This document shows positions 1-9,937 of a stretch of DNA of 64,000 nt, piece by piece. The stretch is taken from NCBI GenBank assembly GCA_900315165.1, contig OMXZ01000019.1:1-64000 (forward strand), given 5' to 3'. The DNA is from an uncultured Actinomycetes bacterium (GTDB lineage: Bacteria; Actinomycetota; Coriobacteriia; Coriobacteriales; Atopobiaceae). Position 1 is the first letter of the stretch; every line of letters starts with the position of its first letter. The notes under the pieces are model-generated. The model saw only the letters and a list, made by a program, of their open reading frames with translations. It did not search any database and was not told the origin of the DNA. Position numbers and translations under genes: made by a program.

Positions 1-654
1 CGCGGCCTCGGCAGCCGCCTTCTCCTGCTCGGCCTTCTGCGCCGCGGCGATCTGCTCCTTCATCTCCTGGTCCAGGCCGTCGTAATAGGCCTGGGCATCA
101 GCGACCTTGGCATCCATCGCCTGCTTGTCCGCAGTCTGCTGGGCGAGGAGCGTCTCCTGCGCGGCCTTCTGGTCGGCCAGCTCCTGTTGTTTTTGCTCAA
201 GCTCCGCCGACAGGTCCTCCACGCTATGGATGGTATCGGCGTCCTGCTGGGAGACCTTCTGGGCATAGTAGATGCTGTTGATGAGGTCGTCGAAGTTGTC
301 GGAGTCAAGAATCATATTGATCACGGAGACGCCGCCGGACTTGTAGGTGGCAACGATGCGCTGGGAGAGCAACTGACGCTTGTCCGCGAGCTGCTGTTGG
401 GTCTCCTCGATCTGGGCGTTGGTCTCCTCGATCTGGGCGTTGGTCTCATCCAGCGACGCCTGAGTCTCCTGTAGGGCGGAATTCGCGATCTCGGCCTGGT
501 CATAGAGCGAGGTGAGCTTCTCGCGGGCGGCATCGAGGTCGGCCTGGGTCACCGCATATGCGGGCATGGGCGCAAAGGCGAGCGTGGCGCCCAGCATCGT
601 CGCCGCCACGGCAGCGGGGACGAAATACCTGCTGCGCTTGATGGAACACTTCAT
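1..654 (-). CDS. Secreted coiled-coil protein, N-terminal part of a probable NlpC/P60-type peptidoglycan hydrolase (partial)
   Basis: The reading frame is open from an ATG at 654 to the window edge, giving 218 residues with no stop. Residues 1-35 form a signal peptide: a KRSR-type basic start, a hydrophobic stretch with VAATMLGATLAF, then a PAYA cleavage site. The rest is a charged, Gln/Glu/Ala-rich coiled coil (VTQADLDAAREKL at its start). It includes the segment QRIVATYKSGGVSVINMIL, which is typical of the PcsB/CwlO-like N-terminal domain placed before NlpC/P60 or CHAP endopeptidases. The catalytic domain would lie beyond the window, so the enzyme call is an inference from the N-terminus. 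GGAGAT precedes the ATG. An exact 21-bp tandem duplication at 401-442 encodes NAQIEET twice. Confidence 0.75.
   Translation of the reverse strand, partial: MKCSIKRSRYFVPAAVAATMLGATLAFAPMPAYAVTQADLDAAREKLTSLYDQAEIANSALQETQASLDETNAQIEETNAQIEETQQQLADKRQLLSQRIVATYKSGGVSVINMILDSDNFDDLINSIYYAQKVSQQDADTIHSVEDLSAELEQKQQELADQKAAQETLLAQQTADKQAMDAKVADAQAYYDGLDQEMKEQIAAAQKAEQEKAAAEAA
401..442. repeat. Exact 21-bp tandem duplication inside the coiled coil
   Basis: Positions 401-421 and 422-442 are identical. In the minus-strand frame they encode two copies of the heptad NAQIEET, so the copy number changes the coiled coil by exactly one heptad. Confidence 0.9.
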
Positions 655-878
655 ATATAAATCTCCAAACACCGAATGCGTGCCGTTCTGAAGAGTCGTA
701 CGCGTGTAGGTAGGATATACCCGTTCGTCTTTGCGCCACCTATCTTTCACAACCGTTAAATCCGCCGCAGGTGCCGTCGAGGGACGTCGCGGCGGGGCAA
801 AGCACTAAGATGCTACCTATAAAGCAGAGCCGCACGGGCCCTCGCACAGGCCTCCCGCACGGATGTGAAGGAGCATGT

Positions 879-1991
879 ATGGCAGGCAACAACACCACGC
901 CCTGGTACCGCAAGTCCTACCTCACCGAAGACGGCAAGAAGGCGCTTCTTGCCGCTGGTGCCGTCGCGGCCGCCGCATGCGGCACGGTCGCCTTCCTCGT
1001 CAAGCCGCGCAGTCGCGACTGGCAGAACACCGCGCAGTGGAAGAACTTCGAGCGCTATCGCTATGCCCACCGCGGCCTCTTCGACGAGCCGCCCTCGGCC
1101 CAGGCCTACCCCAAGGGCACCAAGGGCGATCCCTACCGCGACACCGTTGACCCCACGCTCACCACGCGCGAACAGGTCGCCCGTGTGAAGGACAAGGTCA
1201 CCAAGAACCCGGATGCCCCTGTTGCGACGCCGCTGTGGGCCGAGGACGTCAAAACCTACCCCTCGCTCGTTCCCGAGAACTCCCTGCCCGCCTTCCGCGC
1301 CGCTGCCGAGGCCGGCTACGGCGTGGAGCTCGACGTCCACCTGACCAAGGACAACGTCCTCGTCGTCGTGCACGACTCCGACCTCGAGCGCCTATGCGGG
1401 CGCGCCGGCTTCGTCGAGGAGCTTACGCACGAGGAGCTCTACGACTATCGCCTGCTCGGCACCGACGAGCGGATTCCCACGCTCGAGCAGGTCCTTCCCC
1501 TCTTCGAGCCCGACCCCGTCTCCAAGCGTCGCCATCCTCCCGTGCTTGTGGAGATCAAGAGCACCGTCGGCAATTACGCCGACGTCACCCGCCTCACCCT
1601 GCTCGCGCTCGACCGTTTCGACGTGGACTACGCCATCGAGAGCTTCGACCCGCGTGTCCTGCTCTACCTGCGCCGCCACCGTCCCGACGTCATGCGCGGT
1701 CAGCTGTCGAAGGACTACCTGCGCGGCGGCCAGACGGCGCCGACGGACGTGCCCGCTCAGTTCGCGCTGTCCTCGCTCTTCTGCAATGTGATCGGCCGTC
1801 CCGATTTCGTCGCCTACAAGTTCGCCGACCGCCACAACCCCTTTGTGGGCATCGCCTGCGGCCTGCTCGGCGGCCATCTCGTGACGTGGACCGTGCGCTC
1901 CGACGCCGACCTAGCCGAGTCCGAGAAGGCCGGTGCGCCCGCGATCTTCGAGTACATCCGCCCCGACCCACGCTCCCGTCTGAGCAAATAG
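879..1991 (+). CDS. Membrane-anchored glycerophosphodiester phosphodiesterase family protein
   Basis: The protein has 370 residues and would hydrolyse glycerophosphodiesters to sn-glycerol 3-phosphate and an alcohol. One transmembrane helix (about residues 22-41, ALLAAGAVAAAACGTVAFLV) precedes the catalytic domain. Family motifs are the HRG near residue 61, PENSLPAF, ELDVHLTKDN and VVHDSDLERLCG, and near the end a SFDPRVLLYLRR segment. About 65 extra residues lie between HRG and the PENS segment, where most family members have about 15-25. The start at 879 has AAGGAG five bases upstream. In-frame starts further upstream (771) lack such a site. A strong terminator follows the stop. The fold assignment is firm; the natural substrate is unknown. 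Confidence 0.88.
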   Translation: MAGNNTTPWYRKSYLTEDGKKALLAAGAVAAAACGTVAFLVKPRSRDWQNTAQWKNFERYRYAHRGLFDEPPSAQAYPKGTKGDPYRDTVDPTLTTREQVARVKDKVTKNPDAPVATPLWAEDVKTYPSLVPENSLPAFRAAAEAGYGVELDVHLTKDNVLVVVHDSDLERLCGRAGFVEELTHEELYDYRLLGTDERIPTLEQVLPLFEPDPVSKRRHPPVLVEIKSTVGNYADVTRLTLLALDRFDVDYAIESFDPRVLLYLRRHRPDVMRGQLSKDYLRGGQTAPTDVPAQFALSSLFCNVIGRPDFVAYKFADRHNPFVGIACGLLGGHLVTWTVRSDADLAESEKAGAPAIFEYIRPDPRSRLSK

Positions 1992-2034
1992 CCGGCGCGT
2001 TTGCGCCCGGATACCCCGCACGAGTAGCGTTCAA

Positions 2035-2067
2035 GCCGGCGATGGCTCTATCGCCGGCTTTCTTCTT
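2035..2067 (+). terminator. Rho-independent terminator of the phosphodiesterase gene
   Basis: A perfect 9-bp stem (GCCGGCGAT at 2035-2043, ATCGCCGGC at 2050-2058) with a six-base loop is followed by TTTCTTCTT. Confidence 0.85.
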
Positions 2068-2095
2068 GCCTCTCCATGCTCGACGGCCATCCATC

Positions 2096-2280
2096 GACAA
2101 CAAACTCGTAGCTGCGCGCAAAGAACTCGTAGGGGCTGACAACGATTACGCCGTTTTACGAGCTATTGGGCTGCCTAGCTCGCAAAACGGCGTACTTGTC
2201 GTTGAGAACTACGTAGTTGTCGTTCGGAGCTGCGAGGCTATCGTTCAGAGCTGCGAGCCCGTTGCCGAAAACTGCGAGCT
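2096..2280. repeat. Repeat element 1: phased 21-bp units around a 26-bp-arm hairpin, downstream of hisI
   Basis: The centre is an inverted repeat with arms 2139-2164 and 2177-2202 (22 of 26 positions pair) around a 12-base loop. To its left, AACTCGTA occurs at 2103 and 2124, exactly 21 bp apart. To its right are four consecutive 21-bp units starting at 2192, 2213, 2234 and 2255, each containing a GTTG/CGTT core and ending in ACTAC or a CTGC. It is related in layout and sequence to the element at 9938-10092. No protein function is apparent. Confidence 0.75.
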
Positions 2281-2290
2281 CACCATCGCC

Positions 2291-2647
2291 CTAGGCGATC
2301 TCGCGATAGAAACAGCTGCGATGACCCGTGTGGCAGGCGGGACCCGGCGAGTCGACCTCGGCAAGCAGGGTGTCGCCGTCGCAATCGACCAGCAGACGAC
2401 GTAGTTGCTGCATGTTTCCGCTGGTAGCACCCTTGTTCCAGAGCTCCTGTCGGCTGCGCGACCAAAACCAGGTCGTGCCCGTCTCAAGCGTGAGCGCGAG
2501 CGACTCGGCATTCATCCAGGCGACCATGAGCACCTCACCCGTGCCCGCCTGCTGCACGACGCAGGGCACGAGGCCACGCTCGTCATACTTCACACGCGCG
2601 TCGTCCGCGGAAACGAGTTCCGCTTCCTCGCCAGCGTAGATGCTCAT
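2291..2647 (-). CDS. hisI: Phosphoribosyl-AMP cyclohydrolase
   Basis: This enzyme opens the purine ring of phosphoribosyl-AMP, the third step of histidine synthesis. The 118-residue length matches monofunctional HisI. The metal and active-site signatures [10 protein letters not shown] and [12 protein letters not shown] are intact, as is [16 protein letters not shown]. No HisE (pyrophosphohydrolase) domain is attached. GGAG lies just before the ATG, and the start is 8 bp after the hisF stop. It is the last gene of the operon. A repeat element, not hisE, follows it. Confidence 0.95.
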   Translation of the reverse strand: MSIYAGEEAELVSADDARVKYDERGLVPCVVQQAGTGEVLMVAWMNAESLALTLETGTTWFWSRSRQELWNKGATSGNMQQLRRLLVDCDGDTLLAEVDSPGPACHTGHRSCFYREIA

Positions 2648-2655
2648 GGCCGCTC

Positions 2656-3420
<765 letters not shown>

Positions 3421-3462
3421 GTGGCTCTCCTTCCTGCGCGGCCGCCAGACCGCGACGAACAG

Positions 3463-4197
3463 CTAACGGACCGCGTCCAACGCTTCCTGCAAGGTAAAGG
3501 CGTGCTCATACAGCGCCCGCCCCGTGATAGCTCCCTCGATAACCCCGTCGCCCAGCGCGGCCAGCGCGCGCAGGTCCTCGAGACGTGCGATGCCGCCCGA
3601 GGCCACAACGGGAAAGCCCGCGACCTCGGCAACATGCTGGTAGGCCGCGGCGTCAATGCCCGTCTGCATGCCGTCGCGCGCCACGTCGGTAAAGACGAGG
3701 TGGCGGAAGCCGAGCCCGGCCAGGCGCGCGACCAGCTCGTCCACCGTGAGGGAGGCCCCTTCGCGCCAGCCGGAGATCTTGACCTCCCCGCCGCGGCCCG
3801 CCACGTCGGCGACCAAGGCGTCGCCGTACGTCCGCGCGGCCTCGGCGGCAAAGTCGGGATCGCGGACCAGCGCCGTGCCGACCGCCACACGCGAGACGCC
3901 CGCGTCGAGCATGCGCTCAATATCGGCCATGCCGCGCACGCCGCCGCCGGCGTCTACCTTGATGCCGTCGACCGCCGCGATGGCACGGATGGCTGCCGCA
4001 TTGGCCGCGAGCGCCTGCTCATCCTCGCCGAAGGCGGCGGACAGGTTGACCACATGAATCCAGGCGGCGCCCGCCTCGCGGAAGGACTCCGCCACGGCCG
4101 CCGGGTCGTCGGAATAGACATCCATGCGCGACCGGTCGCCCCGCTGCAGGCGGACGACCTTGCCGGCGATGAGGTCGATGGCCGGGAAAACGATCAT
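3463..4197 (-). CDS. hisA: ProFAR isomerase (phosphoribosylformimino-AICAR-P isomerase)
   Basis: The protein has 244 residues. It isomerises the ProFAR aminoaldose to the aminoketose PRFAR, the substrate of HisF/HisH. Features are MIVFPAIDLIAGKVVRL with the catalytic Asp, IKVDAGGGVR, VFTDVARDGMQTG with the second Asp, and VVASGGIARLEDL. It is a paralogue of HisF with the same half-barrel repeats. The start lies 2 bp after the hisH stop, consistent with translational coupling. Confidence 0.95.
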   Translation of the reverse strand: MIVFPAIDLIAGKVVRLQRGDRSRMDVYSDDPAAVAESFREAGAAWIHVVNLSAAFGEDEQALAANAAAIRAIAAVDGIKVDAGGGVRGMADIERMLDAGVSRVAVGTALVRDPDFAAEAARTYGDALVADVAGRGGEVKISGWREGASLTVDELVARLAGLGFRHLVFTDVARDGMQTGIDAAAYQHVAEVAGFPVVASGGIARLEDLRALAALGDGVIEGAITGRALYEHAFTLQEALDAVR

Positions 4198-4199
4198 GG

Positions 4200-4859
4200 C
4201 TAGCCCCGCACCACGCGCAGGAAGTTGGACAGGACCAGCTTGCCCGTGGCCGATGACTTTTCCGGATGGAACTGCACGCCGTAGATGTTGTCCTGCCAGA
4301 TGGCGCTGGCAAACGTGCGCGTGTAGTGCGTGTAGCTGCAGATTGCACCTTCGGGCACGTCGTCACTGAGCGCATAGGAATGCGTGAAGTAGACATTGGC
4401 GCCTTCGGGCACGTCGACGAAGAGCGGGCACTGCCGGCCGTGCTCTGTGAAGTGGACCTGGTCCCAACCCACGTGCGGCACCTTGAGGCGGTCGCTCTCG
4501 AGCTTGGTGACCGAGCCGGGCAAAAGGCCCAGGCCGGGGATCCAACTATTGCCCCAAGCCGAGGAGTCGGAGTGCTCGTGCCCGCGGGCGAAGATCACCT
4601 GCAGACCCAGGCAAATGCCGAGGAAGGGCACACCCGACCTCACCGAGCGCACAATGGCGTCGGCCTGGCCGGATTCGCGCAGGTAGGAGGTGGCGTCCTC
4701 GAAGCTACCGACGCCCGGCAGGATGATGCCCTCGGCCTGCGCGATCACATCGGGGTCGTCGGAGACCTCGACCCCCGCGCCGACCGACGACATCGAACGC
4801 GCGACGGACAGCAGGTTTCCCTTGTGGTAGTCGACGACGACGATTTCCGGAGCGGACAT
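4200..4859 (-). CDS. hisH: Imidazole glycerol phosphate synthase, glutaminase subunit
   Basis: A class I glutamine amidotransferase of 219 residues that supplies ammonia to HisF. The nucleophile Cys is in GICLGLQVIF and the His/Glu pair is in VQFHPEKS. The N-terminus IVVVDYHKGNLLSVARS is typical. Its ATG overlaps the hisB TGA by one base. Confidence 0.95.
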   Translation of the reverse strand: MSAPEIVVVDYHKGNLLSVARSMSSVGAGVEVSDDPDVIAQAEGIILPGVGSFEDATSYLRESGQADAIVRSVRSGVPFLGICLGLQVIFARGHEHSDSSAWGNSWIPGLGLLPGSVTKLESDRLKVPHVGWDQVHFTEHGRQCPLFVDVPEGANVYFTHSYALSDDVPEGAICSYTHYTRTFASAIWQDNIYGVQFHPEKSSATGKLVLSNFLRVVRG

Positions 4860-5446
4860 CAGAGGACCCCCTTGGTCGAAGGAATGCCGGAGACGCGCGG
4901 GTCGGGCTCGACCGCCGAGCGCAGAGCGCGGGCGCAGGCCTTGAAGGTCGCCTCGAGGATGTGGTGCGCGTTGTCCCCCGCAATCTCGCGCAGGTGCAGC
5001 GTGATGCCAGCGTCACGTGCGAAGCCAGCAAAGAACTCGTGACCGAGTTCGGTGTCGAAGGTACCGACCTTGTCGGGCCCGATGGGCACGTCCCAATAGA
5101 GCTCACCACGGCCCGAGATGTCGACAGCCGCGAGCACAAGGGCCTCGTCGAGTGGCACGCACACATCGCCGAAGCGGCGGATGCCAGCCTTGTCGCCCAG
5201 CGCATCGCGCAGGGCCTGGCCGAGCGCGATGCCCACGTCCTCCACCGTGTGGTGGTCGTCCACCCAGGTGTCGCCCTTGCAGTGGACCGTGAGATCAATC
5301 AGCGAGTGGCGGCCGAGGGCCGTGAGCATGTGGTCGAAGAAGCCCACACCCGTCGTCACATCCGTCTTGCCCGTGCCGTCGAGGTCGATCTCGACCAGGA
5401 TGTCGGTCTCCCCCGTCGTGCGGGCGACCCGCGCCGTACGTGCCAT
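4859..5446 (-). CDS. hisB: Imidazoleglycerol-phosphate dehydratase
   Basis: The 195-residue length is that of the monofunctional dehydratase, without the N-terminal histidinol-phosphatase domain of the E. coli fusion. Metal-binding repeats are visible: [10 protein letters not shown] with [17 protein letters not shown], and [14 protein letters not shown]. It begins with ATRVAR-like [17 protein letters not shown] histidinol phosphatase is therefore needed from elsewhere, and none is seen in this operon. The ATG lies one base from the hisC stop. Confidence 0.95.
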   Translation of the reverse strand: MARTARVARTTGETDILVEIDLDGTGKTDVTTGVGFFDHMLTALGRHSLIDLTVHCKGDTWVDDHHTVEDVGIALGQALRDALGDKAGIRRFGDVCVPLDEALVLAAVDISGRGELYWDVPIGPDKVGTFDTELGHEFFAGFARDAGITLHLREIAGDNAHHILEATFKACARALRSAVEPDPRVSGIPSTKGVL

Positions 5447-5447
5447 G

Positions 5448-6539
5448 CTATGCCTCCCTCAGGATAGAGACGATACCATCTACCAGGCGTTTGTTCTCCT
5501 TTGGTGTACCGACTGTGATACGCAGGCAGTCCGTGAGCCCCGGGGCGGACGAGAAATCGCGCACCAGGACCGAGTGCTCATCACGCAGACGGCAGCGCAC
5601 CTCGTGCGCATGCGGCAGGCGGACGAGCAGGAAGTTCGCGGAACTCGGCCACACCGTGACCCCCAGGTCGCCCAGCTCGGAAAGACGGGTGTACAGTTCG
5701 CCACGCTGCTGGACGATCTCGTCGATCGTCGGCTGAATCTGCGGGCGGTGGCGCCAGGCTGCGAGCGCCGCCGTCTGGCTAAGCACGCCGACCGAGTAGG
5801 GCTGACGAACCGCCGCAAGGGCAGAGACCACGCCCGGGTCTGCGAGCACATAGCCCAGACGGGCACCGGCCAGGGCGAAGGCCTTGGAGAAGGTGCGCAG
5901 GACGAGGATGTTGGGATAATGGCTGATGAGGCTCGCACAGGACCGCATGTCGGCGAACTCCATGTAGGCCTCGTCCACCAGCACGAGCCCGTCGGTCGCA
6001 AGGGCAAGCGCCTCGACCTCGGCAGGGTCAGCCAAGGTGCCCGTGGGGTTGTTGGGCGTGGTCACGATGGTGACCGTCGCATTGGCAACGCGGGCGCGAA
6101 GCTTCTCCCAATCGATCGCGAAGGTCGCGGGATCGCGCCAGACGCTCTCGCAGGGCGACTCGGCCAGGCTCGCATAGAGCTCGTAGACCGAGAAATCGGG
6201 CGGGCAGTGCAGCACCATGTGGCCTTCGCCGCCAAAGGCGAGGAAGATGTTGTAGATGAGCTCGTCACCGCCGTTGCCGCAAATCACGTTCTCGGGCGCG
6301 AGGCCGTAGTAGGCGGCGATCTCAGCACGCAGCTCCCCCGCGAGCGGATCGGGATAGCGGTTGACGGGAACCTCGGCGAGCGCCTGGTTCACAGCGGCAC
6401 GCACCTCGGCGGGCAGGCCATAGCTGTTCTCGTTTGCCGAGAGGTTAACCTCGACCGGCGTGAAGGCGGGGTCATAGGGCTCGAGCTCGGCCGCAGAGGG
6501 CCGCATCAGCGCGCGGACGGTGTCGGGAATCTGCGCCAT
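5448..6539 (-). CDS. hisC: Histidinol-phosphate aminotransferase
   Basis: This 363-residue PLP enzyme of fold type I transfers an amino group from glutamate to imidazole acetol phosphate. Motifs are [12 protein letters not shown] near the N-terminus, [28 protein letters not shown], and [16 protein letters not shown] with the PLP lysine. The start at 6539 follows the hisD stop by one base (TAGCATG). In-frame codons further upstream belong to a shadow of hisD. Confidence 0.94.
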   Translation of the reverse strand: MAQIPDTVRALMRPSAAELEPYDPAFTPVEVNLSANENSYGLPAEVRAAVNQALAEVPVNRYPDPLAGELRAEIAAYYGLAPENVICGNGGDELIYNIFLAFGGEGHMVLHCPPDFSVYELYASLAESPCESVWRDPATFAIDWEKLRARVANATVTIVTTPNNPTGTLADPAEVEALALATDGLVLVDEAYMEFADMRSCASLISHYPNILVLRTFSKAFALAGARLGYVLADPGVVSALAAVRQPYSVGVLSQTAALAAWRHRPQIQPTIDEIVQQRGELYTRLSELGDLGVTVWPSSANFLLVRLPHAHEVRCRLRDEHSVLVRDFSSAPGLTDCLRITVGTPKENKRLVDGIVSILREA

Positions 6540-6540
6540 G

Positions 6541-7917
6541 CTACGCGTCCTTCGGCTCGGCAAGCGGGACGGGCCAGGCCGTCTTACCTGCATCTGCGCA
6601 GGCAGCCTGGGTGTTTTCGAACGACTCGGCACCCGCCTGGGCGAGACGGACGCGCATGCCGGCGGACAGGGCGTGTGCCCAGAGGCCCTCGGCCTGCGCC
6701 ATTTCCTGCACGGCGGGCCCATCATCAAGGACGCCCGCGGGGCTGTAGCTGATGACCGAAGACCGCTTCTGGAAGTCGTAGACGCCGAGCGGGTTGGAGA
6801 AGGCCGCGGTGCCACCGGTGGGCAGTGTGTGGTTGGGGCCGGCCACGTAGTCGCCGAGCGGCTCGGAGCTCCAGGGGCCCACAAAGATGGCGCCGGCGTT
6901 GTGCACGCGGGCCATGATGCTCCACGCGTCGGCACAGTGCAGCTCGAGGTGCTCCGGGGCGATGGTATCGACGGCGTCGATGGCAGCGTCGAGCGTCTCG
7001 CAGGAGACGATCACGCCATGGTCGAGCGAGGCGCGCGTGATCTCCTCACGCGGGGACTGGGCGACCAGCAGCTCGTAGGCCTCGAGCACACGCGCGGGCA
7101 ACGTGGCGTCGCAGGTCACGAGATAGCACGTCGCCATCGGGTCGTGCTCGGCCTGGGCCATCAGGTCCGCGGCGACCACGGCGGGGTCGGCCGTGCCGTC
7201 CGCCAGCACGCAGACCTCGGAGGGGCCAGCGACCATGTCGATGCCGACATCGCCGGATACATAGCGCTTGGCGGCCGCGACGTAGGCGTTGCCCGGGCCG
7301 ACGACCTTGGCTACGCGCGGGATGCTCTCGGTGCCGTAGGCGACCGCACCGATGGCCTGGGCACCGCCGACCGCGTAGACCTCATCGATACCCGCGACCG
7401 CGGCGGCGGCCAGGGTGTAGGGCGAGATGGACCCGTCCTTCTGCGGCGGCGTGACCATAATCACGCGTTCGACACCGGCGACCTTGGCGGGGATGGAATC
7501 CATAAGGACAGTGGAGGGGTACTGGGCACGGCCTCCCGGCACATAGAGGGCGACGGAGGCGACCGGCGTCACCTTCACGCCGAGTATCGTGCCGTTGGCG
7601 CGCGTCTCGAACCAGGATTGCTCGGCCTCGCGCTCATGGAAGTCGCGAATTTGCCGATAGGCGCGCTGCAGCGCCTCGAGGAAGGCGGGATCCACGCGCG
7701 AGGGGGCTGCCTTGACGACCTCGTCGGGCACACGGAAGCTCGCGGGGCATGCGCCGTCGAACTTGAGGCAGTACTCGCGCACCGCCGCATCACCGCGCTC
7801 ACGCACGTCATCGACGATCGCTTGCGCCGCATCCATCACCTCGCGCGGCAGGGCGCCCGCGCGCTCGAGGTCGCTCGGCTGGAGTCTCTGGTCGCCGGTC
7901 AGGGTCACGGTCCTCAT
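6541..7917 (-). CDS. hisD: Histidinol dehydrogenase
   Basis: This 458-residue enzyme carries out the last two NAD-dependent oxidations, histidinol to histidine. Signature segments are VALYVPGGRAQYPSTVLM, AVGGAQAIGAVAYGT, VVGPGNAYVAAAKR, GPSEVCVLAD, DLMAQAEHDP, and near the end EHLELHC and GPNHTLPTGGTAAFSNPLGV. The chosen ATG at 7917 overlaps the hisZG stop by 4 bp (ATGA). The longer frame to 8028 runs back into the hisG part and is not needed. Confidence 0.94.
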   Translation of the reverse strand: MRTVTLTGDQRLQPSDLERAGALPREVMDAAQAIVDDVRERGDAAVREYCLKFDGACPASFRVPDEVVKAAPSRVDPAFLEALQRAYRQIRDFHEREAEQSWFETRANGTILGVKVTPVASVALYVPGGRAQYPSTVLMDSIPAKVAGVERVIMVTPPQKDGSISPYTLAAAAVAGIDEVYAVGGAQAIGAVAYGTESIPRVAKVVGPGNAYVAAAKRYVSGDVGIDMVAGPSEVCVLADGTADPAVVAADLMAQAEHDPMATCYLVTCDATLPARVLEAYELLVAQSPREEITRASLDHGVIVSCETLDAAIDAVDTIAPEHLELHCADAWSIMARVHNAGAIFVGPWSSEPLGDYVAGPNHTLPTGGTAAFSNPLGVYDFQKRSSVISYSPAGVLDDGPAVQEMAQAEGLWAHALSAGMRVRLAQAGAESFENTQAACADAGKTAWPVPLAEPKDA

Positions 7918-9599
7918 TGTTGGTCTTCCCTTCCTTGGTCGAGCAGGGCGGCAAGGCGGGTCGCCAGGCTGCGGACCCGTTTCTCGCAGCGCCATGCGGC
8001 AGGCCCCGCGAAGAAGCGCGCGGAGCACTCGAGTACGTCATCGTCCACGACCACCAGGTCGTTCTGTTTGAGCGTGGAGCCGGTTTGGGTGATATCCACG
8101 ATGCGGTCGCTCATGCCCACGATGGGGCCGAGCTCGATATTGCCGTGGAGCTGGATGATGTCGACCTGGACGCCCTTGCGGTCGTAATAGGCCTGGGTGA
8201 TGCGGGGGTACTTGGTCGCCACGCGGAGGCTGCCGCGCCAGGAGTAGGCGCGCTCCGCCTTGCCGGCCGCGCTCGCGGACTCGGCCACGACGAAGTGGCA
8301 GGCGCCGTAATGCAGGTTCACCAGCTCGAGCAAGTCGACATTGGCCTCGACGAGCGAGTCGTTGCCACAGATGCCGCAGTCCGCCCCGCCGTAGGCCACA
8401 AAGGCAGGCGCGTCGGTCGCGCGCACGATCACATACTGCACGTCGCCTGCGTCCACGATGAGGCGGCGGCCGGGGTTGCGAAGGTCGCTCACGGGCAGGC
8501 CCGCGCGCTCGAGCAGGTCGACCGTCGGCTTGAAGAGGGCGCCCTTGGGCACCGCGATGCGCAGCGGGCGCTCCCCCGCCGGCTCCTGTGCCACGACCAC
8601 GCCCGTAGCGCCCGGCTCGCCGAGCACCTCCTGCAAACACTCCAGCGAGAGGGCGAAACCGCAGGCAGAGACACCGGGACGACCGAGCTTGTCAAGCACG
8701 GCGTCGTAGCGGCCGCCCGATGCGAGCGGGGCGGCGACGCTATCCACGTAGGCCTTGAAGATCAGCCCCGTGTAGTAATCGAAAGAATTGATAATCGAGA
8801 AATCGAAGGTCAGGTGGCCATCTGCGAGCAGATCCGAGAAGCCCGCGGCGAGGTTGCGCAACTCAGCAGTGCCGCGTGCATCCTCCGGAACACCAGCATC
8901 CGCCAACAGCCAGTCGATCTTGTCGATAATCTCGACGCCGCCCGTCAGACGCGGCAGCTCGCGGAACGCCCGCGCCGCCTCCCGGCTGATTGCACCCGTC
9001 GCCTCGCCCTTGGCGATGACCTCGTCGAGCGCAACGTAGTTCGAGACATGCACGACGGTACGCACCCGACGGGCGAACTTCTCGTCGGGCGCACAGGCAT
9101 CGAGCAAGGCGTTCAGGGGAACGACCGAGCCGCAGACGATCTTCCAGTCCGGGATGCCCGCCGCGTCGAGCGCTGCCGCGAGCAGGCCCGCAACCTCTCG
9201 TTCCGACGCCGCTCCGTCCTCGCCGACCAGCTCGACACCCAGCTGGGTGAGCTGGCGGGGCTGGCCGCGCAGGTTGGACTCCTCGCGGACCACCGGCGCC
9301 TCGTAGCGCAGGCGCAGCGGCAGGTCGCCATCGGCGAAGCGCGACGCGACCATACGGGCAATCGCAAGCGTGATGTCGGGGCGCATGACCAGCAGCTCGT
9401 CATCATCAAAAAGCTGGAAGGGAGTGTCATCCAGCGCAGAACCGCGCTCGAGCACGTCGCGATACTCCATGAGCGGCGTCTCGACCGGGAGATAGCCGTG
9501 CTCGGCAAAGCACATCTTCACCGCCTGCGCGATGCGCTCGCGCTGCAGCGCCTCCCCGGGTAGGATGTCTCGGAATCCTCGCGGAGTCCCCTGCGGCAT
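7914..9599 (-). CDS. hisZG: Fused ATP phosphoribosyltransferase: HisZ regulatory domain joined to HisG catalytic domain
   Basis: One continuous frame of 561 residues contains two proteins that are normally separate. Residues 1 to about 330 are HisZ, a HisRS-like paralogue (MPQGTPRGFRDILPGEALQ, ELLVMRPDITLAIARM, FDYYTGLIFKAYV, ASGGRYDAVLDKLG). About residue 346 to the end is a short-form HisG (LRIAVPKGALFKPTVDLL, GGADCGICGNDSLVE, ATKYPRITQAYY, QTGSTLKQNDLVVV). Short HisG needs HisZ for activity and feedback by histidine, so fusion fixes a 1:1 ratio. The ATG at 9599 has GAGGGGAG eight bases upstream; other in-frame starts lack a ribosome site. It is the first gene of the operon and overlaps hisD by 4 bp. 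Confidence 0.93.
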   Translation of the reverse strand: MPQGTPRGFRDILPGEALQRERIAQAVKMCFAEHGYLPVETPLMEYRDVLERGSALDDTPFQLFDDDELLVMRPDITLAIARMVASRFADGDLPLRLRYEAPVVREESNLRGQPRQLTQLGVELVGEDGAASEREVAGLLAAALDAAGIPDWKIVCGSVVPLNALLDACAPDEKFARRVRTVVHVSNYVALDEVIAKGEATGAISREAARAFRELPRLTGGVEIIDKIDWLLADAGVPEDARGTAELRNLAAGFSDLLADGHLTFDFSIINSFDYYTGLIFKAYVDSVAAPLASGGRYDAVLDKLGRPGVSACGFALSLECLQEVLGEPGATGVVVAQEPAGERPLRIAVPKGALFKPTVDLLERAGLPVSDLRNPGRRLIVDAGDVQYVIVRATDAPAFVAYGGADCGICGNDSLVEANVDLLELVNLHYGACHFVVAESASAAGKAERAYSWRGSLRVATKYPRITQAYYDRKGVQVDIIQLHGNIELGPIVGMSDRIVDITQTGSTLKQNDLVVVDDDVLECSARFFAGPAAWRCEKRVRSLATRLAALLDQGREDQQ

Positions 9600-9687
9600 G
9601 ATCTCCCCTCTCATGTGCCCGCGTTGCAGGCGGTCCTCTGTCTTGCAAATAGTCCCGATCGACGCAAGTGCCACCGGTTTCGTGCAT

Positions 9688-9713
9688 CGGCACTTTAGCA
9701 CGCTAAAGTGCCG
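9688..9713. promoter_or_regulatory. Perfect 12-bp palindrome upstream of the histidine operon (candidate operator)
   Basis: CGGCACTTTAGC at 9688-9699 pairs perfectly with GCTAAAGTGCCG at 9702-9713 around a two-base centre. It lies about 90 bp upstream of the hisZG start. No T-tract follows on either side, so a protein binding site is more likely than a terminator. The cognate regulator is not identifiable from this window. Confidence 0.6.
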
Positions 9714-9937
9714 CATGGCTTCACGCGGCTAAGACGTAATACACAGGTAACGCTTGCCGGAAGCCATCGTGCCTTCGCGCGCGAACCCAAGCGTTCCGTT
9801 TAACCACAGCCTTACCATCGCGCTGCGCAAGGGTTGCTTCAATGTTTTGGCGCAAGATTTAACCCTGCCGCCGCAAATGTGAGGACTAGGGAGGAGCTTC
9901 CCGCGCACGAATAGATAGTAACGACGACGCCCTCGTC

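Noticed and set aside
7917-9563. A 548-codon plus-strand frame opposite hisZG
   Set aside because: Pure shadow of the fused gene; no start signal.
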